A stretch of DNA of 64,000 nt from Enoplosus armatus (taxonomy: Eukaryota > Chordata > Actinopteri > Centrarchiformes > Enoplosidae): contig NC_092180.1 in NCBI RefSeq assembly GCF_043641665.1, forward strand, positions 2,812,608-2,876,607, in the 5' to 3' direction. Position numbers and translations under genes: made by a program. Below, piece by piece: positions 46,521 to 57,425 of this stretch; the first letter of the stretch is position 1, and every line of letters starts with the position of its first letter. Under the pieces are notes generated by a model. That model was not told the DNA's origin. It ran no database searches and saw only the letters and a program-made list of their open reading frames with translations.

Positions 46521-49500
46521 TTGGATTTACCCACTAACATCATTTTCCTCTTACTGTCCAGACATTAAAATCTAGATGACAGAATCTCTAAATTTATACC
46601 CTTCAGTTTTTACAGTTATTACAGTGTGTTTATGAGCAGCAGCTTCCTTTTTTACTAATTTTATAGGAGTACTTATCATAATACTTTTGTCCACTTCTTT
46701 CTTTTGTTACTTATAAATTCCCCATTTGATTTGATTTCATAATAGTTTATTTCACTTTGCTGCTTTGAGTGAAGCACTTTGAAATGCTTTAGAAATAAAG
46801 ATTATTGTTGTAATAGTTCGGGCACATTTCCTTTGCCCTGGGTTTTGTCTGTCAGGCTCCATACAGGTTGTCCTACCCTCTGATTGGTGGATTGTATGAA
46901 TTGCTGAAAAGACTTCCAAGTACTCTGCATGCTTTGGGGGTCAAAGCAATCGTTAGATTTACATTTTGATTCACAGGTGCCACTTTCTTTTTATAATGTG
47001 CTTTAATCCAACAGCAATCAAACATCAATGAAACTTAATGTGTTTCTAATAATACAGTGATTTAAATAGCATTCCTAACTTGTTTGTTCAACTACTATTA
47101 TCATGGAAAGCACAATAACTAATTTAATGAAAATGTATTGTCATATGAATGTAAAAAGTGCAAATACAGCAATTAAATAGCATTCACATAGTTTGTTTTT
47201 ATTTATTTGTTTTAGGTTGAAGAACCGCCCTGCTTCTTACACCCTCGTGTAGAACCGTAAAACTCTCCACTGAGAACAAGGTTATTGGGTTTCTGGTACA
47301 TTATCAGCTGCATCACATCGACTTTTAGTTCCTAAAGCTGGTTGAAATCATCATCTCCATCATAAGTAATGTGCAACAATAACAGGTCAACAGGCTCATA
47401 TCTGATATATACTGTGAGGTTGGTATCTGATCGATTTATCAGTAAAATATACACTATAATATTTGTGTAGTTTCACTGTGGTGTGAGATCTTATGAGCGA
47501 AAACTGAATGGTTGTGTTTTGTCATTTATGCTTCATTATTCAGTGTTTGGCTAATATCGTTAATGTTGTCTAGAGGATCCATAGTATTGAACAAGTCCTT
47601 TCACTGGGGAGAAATCGAACAATATTCACTCTGTCGAAGTATTGTGATAGTAAAATAATTAGTTTGGTGCACCGGTGCATCACTAATCCCTTTGCAGCGC
47701 TGACAAAGGGAGAACCTTATCACAGTGTGTGGTAATTGGTACCTCAGTGTAATTAAATCATTCCATGCACTGAACATTACACGGGATCCTACAAAGAATG
47801 TTACTAAAACACTTTAATCACGTTTTGCAGCTCAGCTTCACTCAAACGTAACAGTCGCAGGTGAAAACAACAACACGTACACTGACACATCGAGACACGT
47901 TGAGCCAAAAGAAAACACGAACGTGAATAAAACACATTTCCTCGTCTGTGAACCTGATTTCGTAGCTGCAGAAGTTACATGCTTCAATTAATGCCTGATA
48001 AATAATCAAATGGGGACACGCTCTTTTCTTTTCAACCAATATTCTCACTACATCGGCTCACTGTTTGACCCTCGTCATCAGGTAAGAGGGCTTGATTACG
48101 TTGTTAACATGAGTGCGCAGCTCATTTGGGGATTTACCAAATCTCTAATCAATAACAAGAGTGGAGTAATACAGTCAGACTGGAGGGCAGCAGCAGGTAG
48201 CATCAGTTATACTGTTCCATTTCATCGCAGGGTTAAAGGTTAACAGCTGACCCTCCAAACATTACCTCGGGGGGGGGGGGGGGGGGGGGGCACTAAATGA
48301 CTTTTTCTCGATCTGTCGGTCTCTGTTGGTCCTCACATTAAAGAGCAGAACAAAGTAATGTGAGGTCTGCACCAGTAATTGCTCCATACATCTCCGTATC
48401 TCTTGGGAAACATAAAAATGTGCTGTCTGTCTGGAACCTCCAGTGATCAATATCCACTTAAGGTTAGTTTGATCAGTTACAAGTCTGGTAGAGTAAATAA
48501 GGTTATCAAGAGATAAATGAAATAAAAAGATCATTTATTCGACATATATGTTCCAATCCAAACAAAACACGTGGGACTGCCTACATGATATGCAGGGGAC
48601 GATGATGAATTTTACTTGTTTGTATTTGTCATTAAGGCTGCTAGTTTACTACCACATCCGGTATCTAGTTTGGTACATTATCCTCGCAGCTAGATCTCAT
48701 TACCTAAGTGTACCCAGGGAACAACGGTCCGTCTCAGCTGCCTAAACAGAGCTCTGTGCTTTGTGTGACAGCTGTTTGTGCAAACACAGGAGCCCATTGT
48801 GGCTTTCAGCAGGCTGGCACCAATATCGGCAGGTGAGCCGCCGTGTCTGCATGTGGAGTCAAAAGACTGAAATAAATAAAGATAAACAGGAAAGAGTCCG
48901 AGGAAGGCTTCGGTCACAGCTACGTTCAATTAGTCAAATAAAATACCGGACGGAAACGTGACTGGACTTCTGGAGACGTTTAAAGAAGGTGGTGAAGGAG
49001 GCATGCGGAGGCCGTCGTGTTTGAGTAGCTGTTCTCCAGCTTTGTTGTGGATTTTATTGTTGTCATCTTGTACATGTTGCATTTTGATGTGTTGTGACTT
49101 TGGTAAGGCTGCAACCTCGGCCGGGTCTGGATTACAAGGTGTATTCTGTGTGGATGCGCCTGATGTTTCAAACTGAAATATGTGAAAAGATTTGTGTTAA
49201 AATGCTGATGAAAAAATGCCTCACAGTTCCCACACTGAAGCCAAACTGTGTAACTTCTGACAGAAGAAAAAACACATTCTTCCTCCTTATTGTGGCTAAT
49301 GTTAGCTAATGTTAGCAAACACCAGATAGAAATTGTGTAACTGTGTAACTGAAACTAACTGACATTGCTGAGTCAGTAAGTTTCCCTGTGTTACTGTTAC
49401 ACAACGTTTTAGCTTTTAGCATCAACTGTCCCTTAAATAAGATTCTGATTGGGTGTGTCACCCCCCTCTCTATTTCCCACCCTACCTGTCTCTTTCTGTC

Positions 49501-50880
49501 GCTGTCCACTGAAGGTAAATGTCCCAAAATGAATCTGCGCAGTCTCACTTTAATGAAATTAAAGTTATAAGTAAGTAAGTTACATGTGTGTTTACAGTTA
49601 AAGTTATATAAAACCTTTTATGGCTCCAGAAATCTGATAAATTGCTTCAAGTGATGTCATTAGCTGCTACTAGCGTAACACACCTGAATCTCCGACTGAG
49701 CTGGCGACGGTGGAGTTGCATTCTGGGTAATGTAGGCGCCAGGTTTTGACAAGGAAGAAGAACGGATGGAATAAAAAAGGTGGCATCTCTGGTTCTGCTG
49801 CATCAGTTTTGAGGATTATGTGAACTCTTGTTTTACATGTACTTGTAGTTTATTAATGTAAATGTCACATATGAATATATTTCTTGTTAGCAAGGGCTTA
49901 GAGGTCTAAACTGAACGAAGAGAGGCTAAGACCAGGTGAGGTGTGTCATACATAGGATGTGCTCATCAGTGCCTGGAATATGATGACTCATTGACTATGA
50001 CACCACACTGTCTTCTTTTCTGTAACAGACGAAAACAACAAAAAAAAAGCTCGAGCGAAGCAGAATTCAACAATGAAGACACTTTTCATTCACTATTGAC
50101 TTGTTTTTTTATTACAGGCTAAATTGCTTCAGGCTGTGAACGAGGGAAACATTACACTGCTGTTTGTCTCCTGTCTTTTCCCCAAAGCCAAAAGGAGCCA
50201 AAGGACCTTTAAATGAGCTCTTCAGTCTTTTATGGTCTGCGGATTAAGACTCCTGGGACAAATGAAAAGCACGTATCTGCTGGCTGCAGGCCACATACGC
50301 TGGCGAGCTGGATCTGCTTTGCTTTTTGTCACAGCTGGATGCTTTCCTTTCATTTGTCGCAGTTTTTTGTGGTAAAGGGTTAGCTGTGAATGAACTATAT
50401 TTATTACACGCTGTGGTTAACTGTGTGCAGCAGTGGGGGGTGCACGCGCTCGGATGAAAGAGGCAGGAGTAAAACTTTAAGAAAGGTCCGTTTCTGAAAG
50501 ACGCTCGGTTTTCTCAAGAGGAAAACATTTTAATGCAACATTGTGGATTTGAATCCACCTCCAGAAATGTTTAGCCGTCACTGTACAATAGCTTAGTGCC
50601 TCTGACTTTATCATTAATGTCCTCATAGAACACAAAAGAACAGAAGGGAAGAGAATGAACTGATTGTGTGGGTGATAGCTGGTCTTCACTGGCCAGCTGA
50701 CTTTGTGCACGACGGACTCCCGCTGCTCTGAAAAGCTTTCATTTGCACAGTACTGTCCTTCCCGCTGAGTACACCTCATGTTTGCTGCACAAACAAATAT
50801 TATACAAACAACCTTTGCATAACAGGTCACATGTCCTCCTCGTCCTCTCTTGCACTCAGGCTTCTGTGCTGGACCATCGG
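46521..50880. other. Intergenic, no gene recognised
   Basis: Contains a G22 homopolymer at 48269-48290, short GTTAGCTAATGTTAGC motifs near 49300, and a homeodomain-word-rich patch at 47690-47790 (GGTAATTGGTACC, GTAATTAAATCATT). Open frames look like chance. Confidence 0.4.
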
Positions 50881-50891
50881 CCGTCCTAGGA

Positions 50892-50922
<31 letters not shown>

Positions 50923-51390
50923 CTGGCTGCTGGAGGATCATCCGGTCTGTGATCTGGATCTTGGTCCCCCAGGAGATTCAGCCACTGCTCTCCTCTCCCT
51001 CTCTCTCTATAGTTTGCATGTTATCACGGCTCTCTCCTCTCTGTGTGAATCATGCTGTTGTCTCTGGAGTGAACAGGAGGTGTTGTGGCTCAGATCCTAC
51101 TATGTGGGCGACACCTGAATCTGCTCCTGGATCCATCTTCACTCATGTTTTACAGTCTACATTTTGTCGTCCTAATTATATATACTATGATTTTCCATCG
51201 TGAATCTATTTCCTGTCCGTCCTGGGAGAGGGATCCCTCCTCTGTTGCTCTTCCTGAGGTTTCTTTGATTATTTCCCTGTTAAAAGTTAGTTTTTGGGGG
51301 AGTTTTTCCTTCTTTCGTCCGAGTCGAGGTTCTAAGGACAGAAGGCGTTGTGTGCTGTACAGATTGTACATAATATATTATACATGTTAA
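50880..51390 (+). repeat. Dispersed percomorph repeat (retroposon-like)
   Basis: After (CT)n at 50895-50922 come TCCTGTCCGTCCTGGGAGAG, GGATCCCTCCTCTGTTGCTC, TTCCTGAGGTTTCTT, TTTGGGGGAGTTTTTCCTT and GCTGTACAGATTGTA. This text recurs very often in percomorph 3'UTRs. Probably non-LTR-derived; class from memory. Confidence 0.65.
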
Positions 51391-51752
51391 TAGTATTTTC
51401 ACTGGTAAATTGTGTTTGAATGTTAAATATTGTTGATAGCAGGTGAAAATGTGTGTTCATAACTCCATGATGTTTGTGAACAACTCGACACAAACTGTTT
51501 GAAACCATATTTGCTTTGTATTATTGTTGTTTTTTTGTTTATTACATTTGATCCCATGATAAGGAAGAGATGACAACCCCCCTGCAAGACTAGTGATACA
51601 AGGATTTCGTTATTTATGTGAATATACAGCTATTATTATTATTCCAATTAAAACTTATGTATCAACACAAATGACAGCAACATGGACCAAGAAATCCTGC
51701 ATAACTAAACTTTGAGTAAATAGAATAAGAAAAAGATATGTTGATAAATGTG

Positions 51753-51758
51753 TTTATT
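51753..51758 (-). terminator. cartpt: Polyadenylation signal of the second CART gene
   Basis: TTTATT on the plus strand, AATAAA on the minus strand, 224 bp past the stop codon. Confidence 0.65.
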
Positions 51759-51981
51759 GAACATGAAACATTTACATGCTACAGTAGATAACCAGGACTG
51801 TCAGCAATACAAAATGCATGCTTATCCTCAGGCAGCAGCTGTCAAAACAACAACAATGCATAATGGATATAAATGATGAAAACAGAGACTGACAATCAGA
51901 TGAGAGTTGCTGCTGAGGTTGTAAAGGATGTCTGGTCCTGCAGAAGTGATGCTGTGTTTGTGAAAAAGCAAGTGAAATCCT

Positions 51982-53763
51982 TCAGATGCACTTGAGCAGG
52001 TAGGAGTTGCAGTTGGCTCCTCTGCCGCAGTCGCAGAGCTTCCCGATGCGAGGCCCGAACTTCATGGCGCACCGGTCGCCCATCCCACACTGAGGGAGAG
52101 AGGTCGTTCACACACATTCACATACTTTGCGATAAGCTTGTAAAAATTACAAAAGTGACAATGAAGTTTGGCAACTTCATCACAGGCAGGAAGGGTATAT
52201 TAATGTTTTATTAAAAATATAGAGAAGTGTGGAGCAAACCTTTCATTTGCTTTGATTAATTGTTTTCATCTTCTGTTAATTCTTGATTTATTTCGACACA
52301 AGAGAATGAGGGTGAGATGTTAATCACTTCAGTGAAATAATTAAATCCAGGTCATTAGCTGGTTCTGTCTTATTTCAGGAGCCTTTTGGGCTCCCCTCTT
52401 TCAGCTAATTGGAGTGGAGCAGCAGTCTTGATTAGTCTGTAATTGCACCGAGTAAAAGACTCTTGTTGGCATTTTCTTGTTATCTTTTAATTACTGGTAT
52501 CTTCTGCTAACAGGTTTAATTAAACAGCAGTGGATGTACAGAATACACAGGACTGAGCGACTAAAGTACACTCTGCTTTTCATTACAGGACAGTGGTGGA
52601 AAGTAACTGAGTACATTTACTCAAGTAATGTACAATTCTGAGGTACTTGTACTTCCATTTTATGTTACTTTATACTTCTACTCCGCTACATTTCAGAGGG
52701 AAATATTACTTTTCAGATTCAGATTATTAATACAAGATATTATCAAATCAAATATGATATATTACTACAGATTAAGCTGCATATACATTTCTTAAGATTA
52801 GCTGCAATATTAAAGTGATACGTACGTTAATATATCAGCGATTATAATCCAATAATATAATAAACATTATTCTGAAATGGACCTTTCTGCATAATGAGAA
52901 CTTTTACTTATATATATATATATAAGTATATTTTGATACTTTTGTATTTTTACTTGAGTACAATTTTGAATTGACTTTCACTTGTAACAGAGTATTTATT
53001 TCTACTTTTACTTAAGCAGACTATCTGAGTACTTCGCCCCCACGGTCACAGGGAATAAGGTAAAGGTGCATTCATAAATAAAAGTGAACTTGCCAGCGGG
53101 ATGCTTCCTCTTTTCTCAGTGGAGGAAATCCGATTATGCATCCTGCCGAGCACGGCCTCCAGAGCTTCTACCTGCTCAGCAAACAAAAAGAAGAAACGTC
53201 AGGCTGCAGGAGGACGTGTCACATCAGAGCTGCTCATGTTAACCTCTTCAACTCATAAATATACCCTTCAGTTTTCAGTGAGGGTTCTCTCAATTCATAA
53301 CATCTGAGGTGGAAAAATGGACAGCATGAGGGGTTGACAGAGTCCAGGAGGTTAATCTGAGGTGAATAAACTCTGACCTCCCTTTAACAACCATAAGAAA
53401 GAATATTCTAACAAACAAAGTCCAGATGCATCATTATCTTAAAGAGGATCTGTTTCTTGCTGTCATGTAGTGGACTAGACTCTGACTGGTATTGAGAACT
53501 AAATGCTCCTAAAATAAAAGTTTCAGGTGTTTCCAGTTCAGGAAACTTGCAGCATCTTCATCCCTTTGACTCACTATCACTGACATTCCTCTAACCAACG
53601 TGTGAGGAGCTCTTCAGATACTGACCAGGTCTCTGTCTGCGGCTGGCTCTGGTTTGTCCACTCCGAAGTCCTCTGCGGACACTTCCTGGGACGCCTGGCC
53701 GTAACACATGACGGACAGCAGGCCGACAAACAGCAGTCCGCGGAGCATCCTGGAGCTATCCAT
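51982..53763 (-). CDS. cartpt: CART prepropeptide, second paralogue (107 aa)
   Basis: Three minus-strand exons: 53626-53763, 53094-53171 and 51982-52089 (stop TGA); phase 0 throughout. Signal peptide MLRGLLFVGLLSVMCYGQAS. The cystine domain CGMGDRCAMKFGPRIGKLC continues to CNSYLLKCI with all six cysteines in CART spacing, and 21 of the last 35 residues match the first paralogue. The pro-region VEALEAVLGRMHNRISSTEK keeps one dibasic site (KR after E) but lacks the other, seen as AKR in the first paralogue. Intron 2 begins with GC rather than GT (CTG|GCAAGT); no nearby GT donor preserves the frame. Likely a secreted neuropeptide like the first, but with altered processing. An ancient paralogue rather than a recent copy. 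Confidence 0.95.
52598..53040 (+). mobile_element. MITE-like element, copy B, inside CART intron 2
   Basis: Begins CAGTGGTGGAAAGTAACTGA, GTACATTTACTCAAGTAATG and continues with CCATTTTATGTTACTTTATA, CTTCTACTCCGCTACATTTC. It ends in ACTTAAGCAGACTATCTGAG. Same family as 28840-29192 in the opposite orientation. A (TA)n run occurs near 52910. Confidence 0.75.
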
Positions 53764-53886
53764 GGTGCTGGGTCCGAGGAGGAGGGCGGAGGTCCCGGCA
53801 GGAGGCAGCGGATCAGGACTGGAGGAGCAGAGGGGCGCAGCGGGTCCACAGGAGACTCTCCCTCCACCCAGCGGACCATCTCTTCT

Positions 53887-53895
53887 CTTATATGG
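53887..53895 (-). promoter_or_regulatory. cartpt: TATA box of the second CART gene
   Basis: The minus strand reads CCATATAAG 124 bp upstream of the ATG, predicting transcription start near 53860. Confidence 0.65.
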
Positions 53896-53929
53896 ACTCA
53901 TAGCCCCGCCCGGAAGCCCACTGCAGGAT

Positions 53930-55430
53930 TAACATGCAGAGGAGTCTTGACTGCGGGCAGCGATGTCAGGGGCGGATGGTCGGAGGATAAACCACCAACA
54001 CTCCTCCTCTTCAAATCCGAGTTACAATTAGAACATCTGCAGAAATCCAGCTGAAACTCGCCACTGGATGAGAACCAGGGAACATCTGGCCTCCAGGAAA
54101 CATCTGACCTTCACCAGCTCACGCCAAACGTGCACGCTAAATACACACAGGTGCGCTGTCAGGTAACAGTGAGTTCAAGTGAGACGTCCGAGGCGAAGAA
54201 AATAGATCCAGGTCTCTCTGATGTGGTCCCGTTTGGCTCACAGTGGTGGCTTTGCTGTGTTAATCACACGGTTTCAGAGGATAAGATGAAGTAGATTTTG
54301 TTGGATTGTGTTTTTGGGGGTACAGTGAGTTTTAAATCCTCACTCATCATAAGTATGTGAATGTAGCTGCAAACCTCTTCACGACTTTCCCAGAGGGAGG
54401 TTTGAGTTAAAAACAAGATGGTCACTGTGGTGAATGTGATAGAAGCTTCAAAACAGACGGAAGTGCCCCTCAGACACAGAACAGAAGTATCATTTAATAT
54501 ACTTTTACACCATAAGATGAGATCATGACTTACAAAACATTACATTCCTTAATGAAGTCTATATAAACTCATGATTAAACACCACAGACACATTAAGGGA
54601 TATTACTGGTGGACATGTTCTTTAATAAACAGATGAAGGCTGATGATTATCTAACCAGCGCGAATGAGCACTTTGTCTTTCTAAATTCACTGTTTTCTAC
54701 ATGTGTGAACGACTGGAACTGTTAATAAAGCTGCTGATGAGGCTGATGAGATCTGTCCCTGTAGAGAGGAAGACAACCCTCATCTGTTTTACACCTTCAA
54801 CATATCGATTTACGTTACAGCTCTGGTGTAGGAAAGCAGCAACATAAACAGTGCTCTTTCATGGAGGTTTGTTCAGCCTGTGAATTAAAAATAGGAATAA
54901 GGAACAACCTGCTGGTTCACCGTCACTAAGTGACGGGGGGTCTGCAGCACTCATTGTTAATTAGACTGCAATGATTTTACACATAAAGGTCCGTTTAACA
55001 AGTTTGATAATGTCTTCTTCTGTCGAGCCTGAGAAAACCACCCTGGTGATGTCACAGTGATGTCATCGGGGTCATCTCGGCCTGGAGACGCAGTTTTACA
55101 TTTTTATTTTCATTGTATGCGACCTGCAGCAGTGAGGGCTGTAACACACTGACAACAGATCATAAATAACTGGTTGGATTTTAGCTCATTTATTCTGTTA
55201 ACTGGTCGACTACACGGTGTCCATATTTGTTACCATGATATTTATTTTTACTGACATAATGTTTACTTATTAACTTACCATAGATCTACTTATCATTTTT
55301 ATTTAGATAGTTGACATTTGAAATGTATACATGCTGAAAACAACCTGAACAGAACCACCGCTCCTGAACACTTGAGCAACTTTAACGGCCCCTGAAGGTC
55401 CCCGGACCCCCAGTTTAGAAACCTGCGCGG
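53930..55430. other. Intergenic between CART and IQGAP1, no gene recognised
   Basis: The two genes are divergent and about 2 kb apart. No coding similarity and no named repeat. The right end becomes GC-rich as it enters the IQGAP1 promoter region. Confidence 0.4.
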
Positions 55431-55743
55431 GCTCGTGCGTGCAGCGGACGACAGGGGGCGCTGCGTCAGCGCTTTGGCCGCCCGGAGGCTGCTGAGCTGC
55501 GTTTCCTGAAACGCATACTTCAGGATTAGGAAGAACACACCCAGTGACATCAGTGAGGTTTGAAGAAGAAGAAAAAGTCTCAAGTCAAACTGTGCAGAGG
55601 AGCTACAGCAGGGCCGAGAGGTCCTTCCCGGTTTTCTCTCCGTTTTGAGTGTTTTCAGCTCCGGAGACTTTGGGGAACAAAGAGTCCCGGCTGTGCGTAA
55701 AGTTTCTACTGAAGCGGACCGTGAAGCGCAGAGAGTCCGGAGG
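55430..55743 (+). promoter_or_regulatory. iqgap1: IQGAP1 promoter and 5'UTR region with CTCF-like motif
   Basis: GC-rich with several CG dinucleotides and no TATA box, as in housekeeping promoters. CGACAGGGGGCGCTG at 55449-55463 resembles a CTCF core. Transcription start cannot be fixed. Confidence 0.5.
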
Positions 55744-57059
55744 ATGTCAACTTCAGACGAGACAGACGGGCTCCGGCCGAGATATGGCTGTAAGTTCAGA
55801 CTCTTTTCTGCTCACCTTGGGGTGCAGGCGGGCGGCTCCCCCTCTCACTGAAGAGGGACAACAGGCTCCGGATCAGGGCTCGTGCAAACGCCCCCAAACT
55901 TCGGGAAAGTCTCATTTGTCCGTCGAAGCTCTGACAGTCAGATCGGTTTTATTTCTGACAGCATGCTCACAGCCTAATTATGACTTCCGCGTTTTTATAA
56001 TAATGTATCGCAGAGAGGGGGGGGGGGCTGCTTCAGAGTTTACACAACCTTTTAGTTTGTACAGCCCAAGTTATTACATCCATGTAGTTAAGCCACATGT
56101 TAGAAACAGAATATTCAGACTAGACTCATTAGAAGTGTTTGAATTCTTCTTAACGTGAAATACCCGCCGCCCCCTTCACTGAAATACATTTCTAAATCAC
56201 TGAGTCCAAGAAAACTTCACACTCATGAATCCATCAGACATGGACAACAAGAAGTGGTGTGCTCAGCTGACATATGCCAGTGTTTCACTTTTGAATTCAT
56301 TCGGTGGTAAAAACAAAGTTAGAAACTGCTGCCAAAGGGGGACATTTGTCCAGTTTTCATGGCATGTGGTCTCAGTGTTTGTTGAAATCAGGATTTACCT
56401 GTTGATGTTGCCTGTGATCCCGTACAGGCTGAACTCTCCCACCTCAGATGTGACAGGAGGCTAAAATGGGGCCTCTTTGTATTGCGCGCCCTCCTCTCTC
56501 CCATCCCCCTCTCCAGAATTTGGGAGAAAACCTCTTTGGGGAACATTTCTCTGCAGGAGGAACCACGGCTCCACTCTGTGTAATCTCACGGGGATCGCCC
56601 CGCAACCTTCCCTGCATTGTTTTTTGTTTTCAGCGTATGAATAAGTGTGCCATTTACAGACAAAGGCATGCTCACATCATACAGTGGGACAGCCCTGAGC
56701 CACGCTGAGCTCATGTGTTAACTGGCTGCACAGATGACTAATAAACGAGGCTGGTTTCCTTTTGTAAAACACCTCAGTGTGTGGAGCTTTGGAGAGGCCA
56801 GAGAGCCGCATGCAAACTGTTTATGCTGCTTATGCAACCTGGAAAAAGTCAATAAACAGCTGCAGTTTTCTTGTGATGTTGCTTTGAGTCTGTACATTCA
56901 TTCCTGTTTTCGCTGCTGTTTGAAAAGTGTCATTTATTGTGCGTTTTGGGCTCCAGCTGTCCTGGATGGCGTGGAGCGGCTCACAGCGGAGGAGATGGAT
57001 GAGCGGCGGCAGCAGAACATGGCCTATGAGTACCTGTGTCACCTGGAGGAAGCCAAAAG
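55744..57059 (+). CDS. iqgap1: IQGAP1, first two coding exons (gene continues beyond the window)
   Basis: Scaffold protein that links Cdc42/Rac, actin and calmodulin; the N-terminal calponin-homology domain begins in exon 3, not in this window. Exon 1 is 55744-55789 (MSTSDETDGLRPRYG) and exon 2 is 56957-57059 (SVLDGVERLTAEEMDERRQ through YEYLCHLEEAK). The junction is phase 1 and exon 2 ends in phase 2 at GT. Human IQGAP1 starts with M-S-A-A-D-E-V-D-G-L and continues VLDNERLTAEEMDERR; human IQGAP2 has DDERLSAEEMDERR, so IQGAP1 fits better. One extra residue (GVE for NE) is seen. The next expected exon (WMEACL-type) was not found to the end of the window, so intron 2 exceeds 6.9 kb. Confidence 0.92.
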
Positions 57060-57204
57060 GTAAGAGCTGGCTGAAGCTCTGCAGGCTGCAGGAAGAAGGA
57101 CGAAGAGAGGACTCTGATTCGCGTCTCAGATCGTCTCTCCCTCTCTGCTTTTATTCACCTCCAAAGAATTCTGTGATGTAGAAAGTAACATGGAGCTGCC
57201 ATTA

Positions 57205-57425
57205 AGGCTTTCATTATCAATAATCTGCAGATTATCTTCAAAAAAGGTCAGACAATAGTGTAAAATCATCAATCATCGTCTTCAAATGGCCTCTTGTGTC
57301 CCGTCAACAGTCCAAAACCAAAGATGATCAGTTTTATTTTCAAAAAAGAAAGAAATCCTCAAGAACTAAGAAGCTGGAACTATAAAGTTTTGGCATTTGA
57401 ACTGATCTGAACCGATCGCTCCAGC
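57205..57425 (+). repeat. Third copy of the GGGCTGCAAC repeat family, degenerate
   Basis: ATTATCAATAATCTGCAGATTAT, CAACAGTCCAAAACCAAAGA and GAAGCTGGAACTATAAAG follow the family order. Confidence 0.65.

Noticed and set aside
53602..54054. 150-residue plus-strand open frame opposite CART exon 1
   Set aside because: It is the antisense shadow of the GC-rich signal-peptide exon and promoter, with no recognisable domain.
55649..56158. 169-residue frame overlapping IQGAP1 exon 1
   Set aside because: It runs in another frame through the 5'UTR, exon 1 and intron 1; no family resemblance.
55744..57059. IQGAP2 or IQGAP3 as the identity of the partial gene
   Set aside because: The opening residues and LTAEEMDERR match IQGAP1 better than IQGAP2 (LSAEEMDERR); IQGAP3 not excluded by full-length data, but the N-terminus fits IQGAP1 best.
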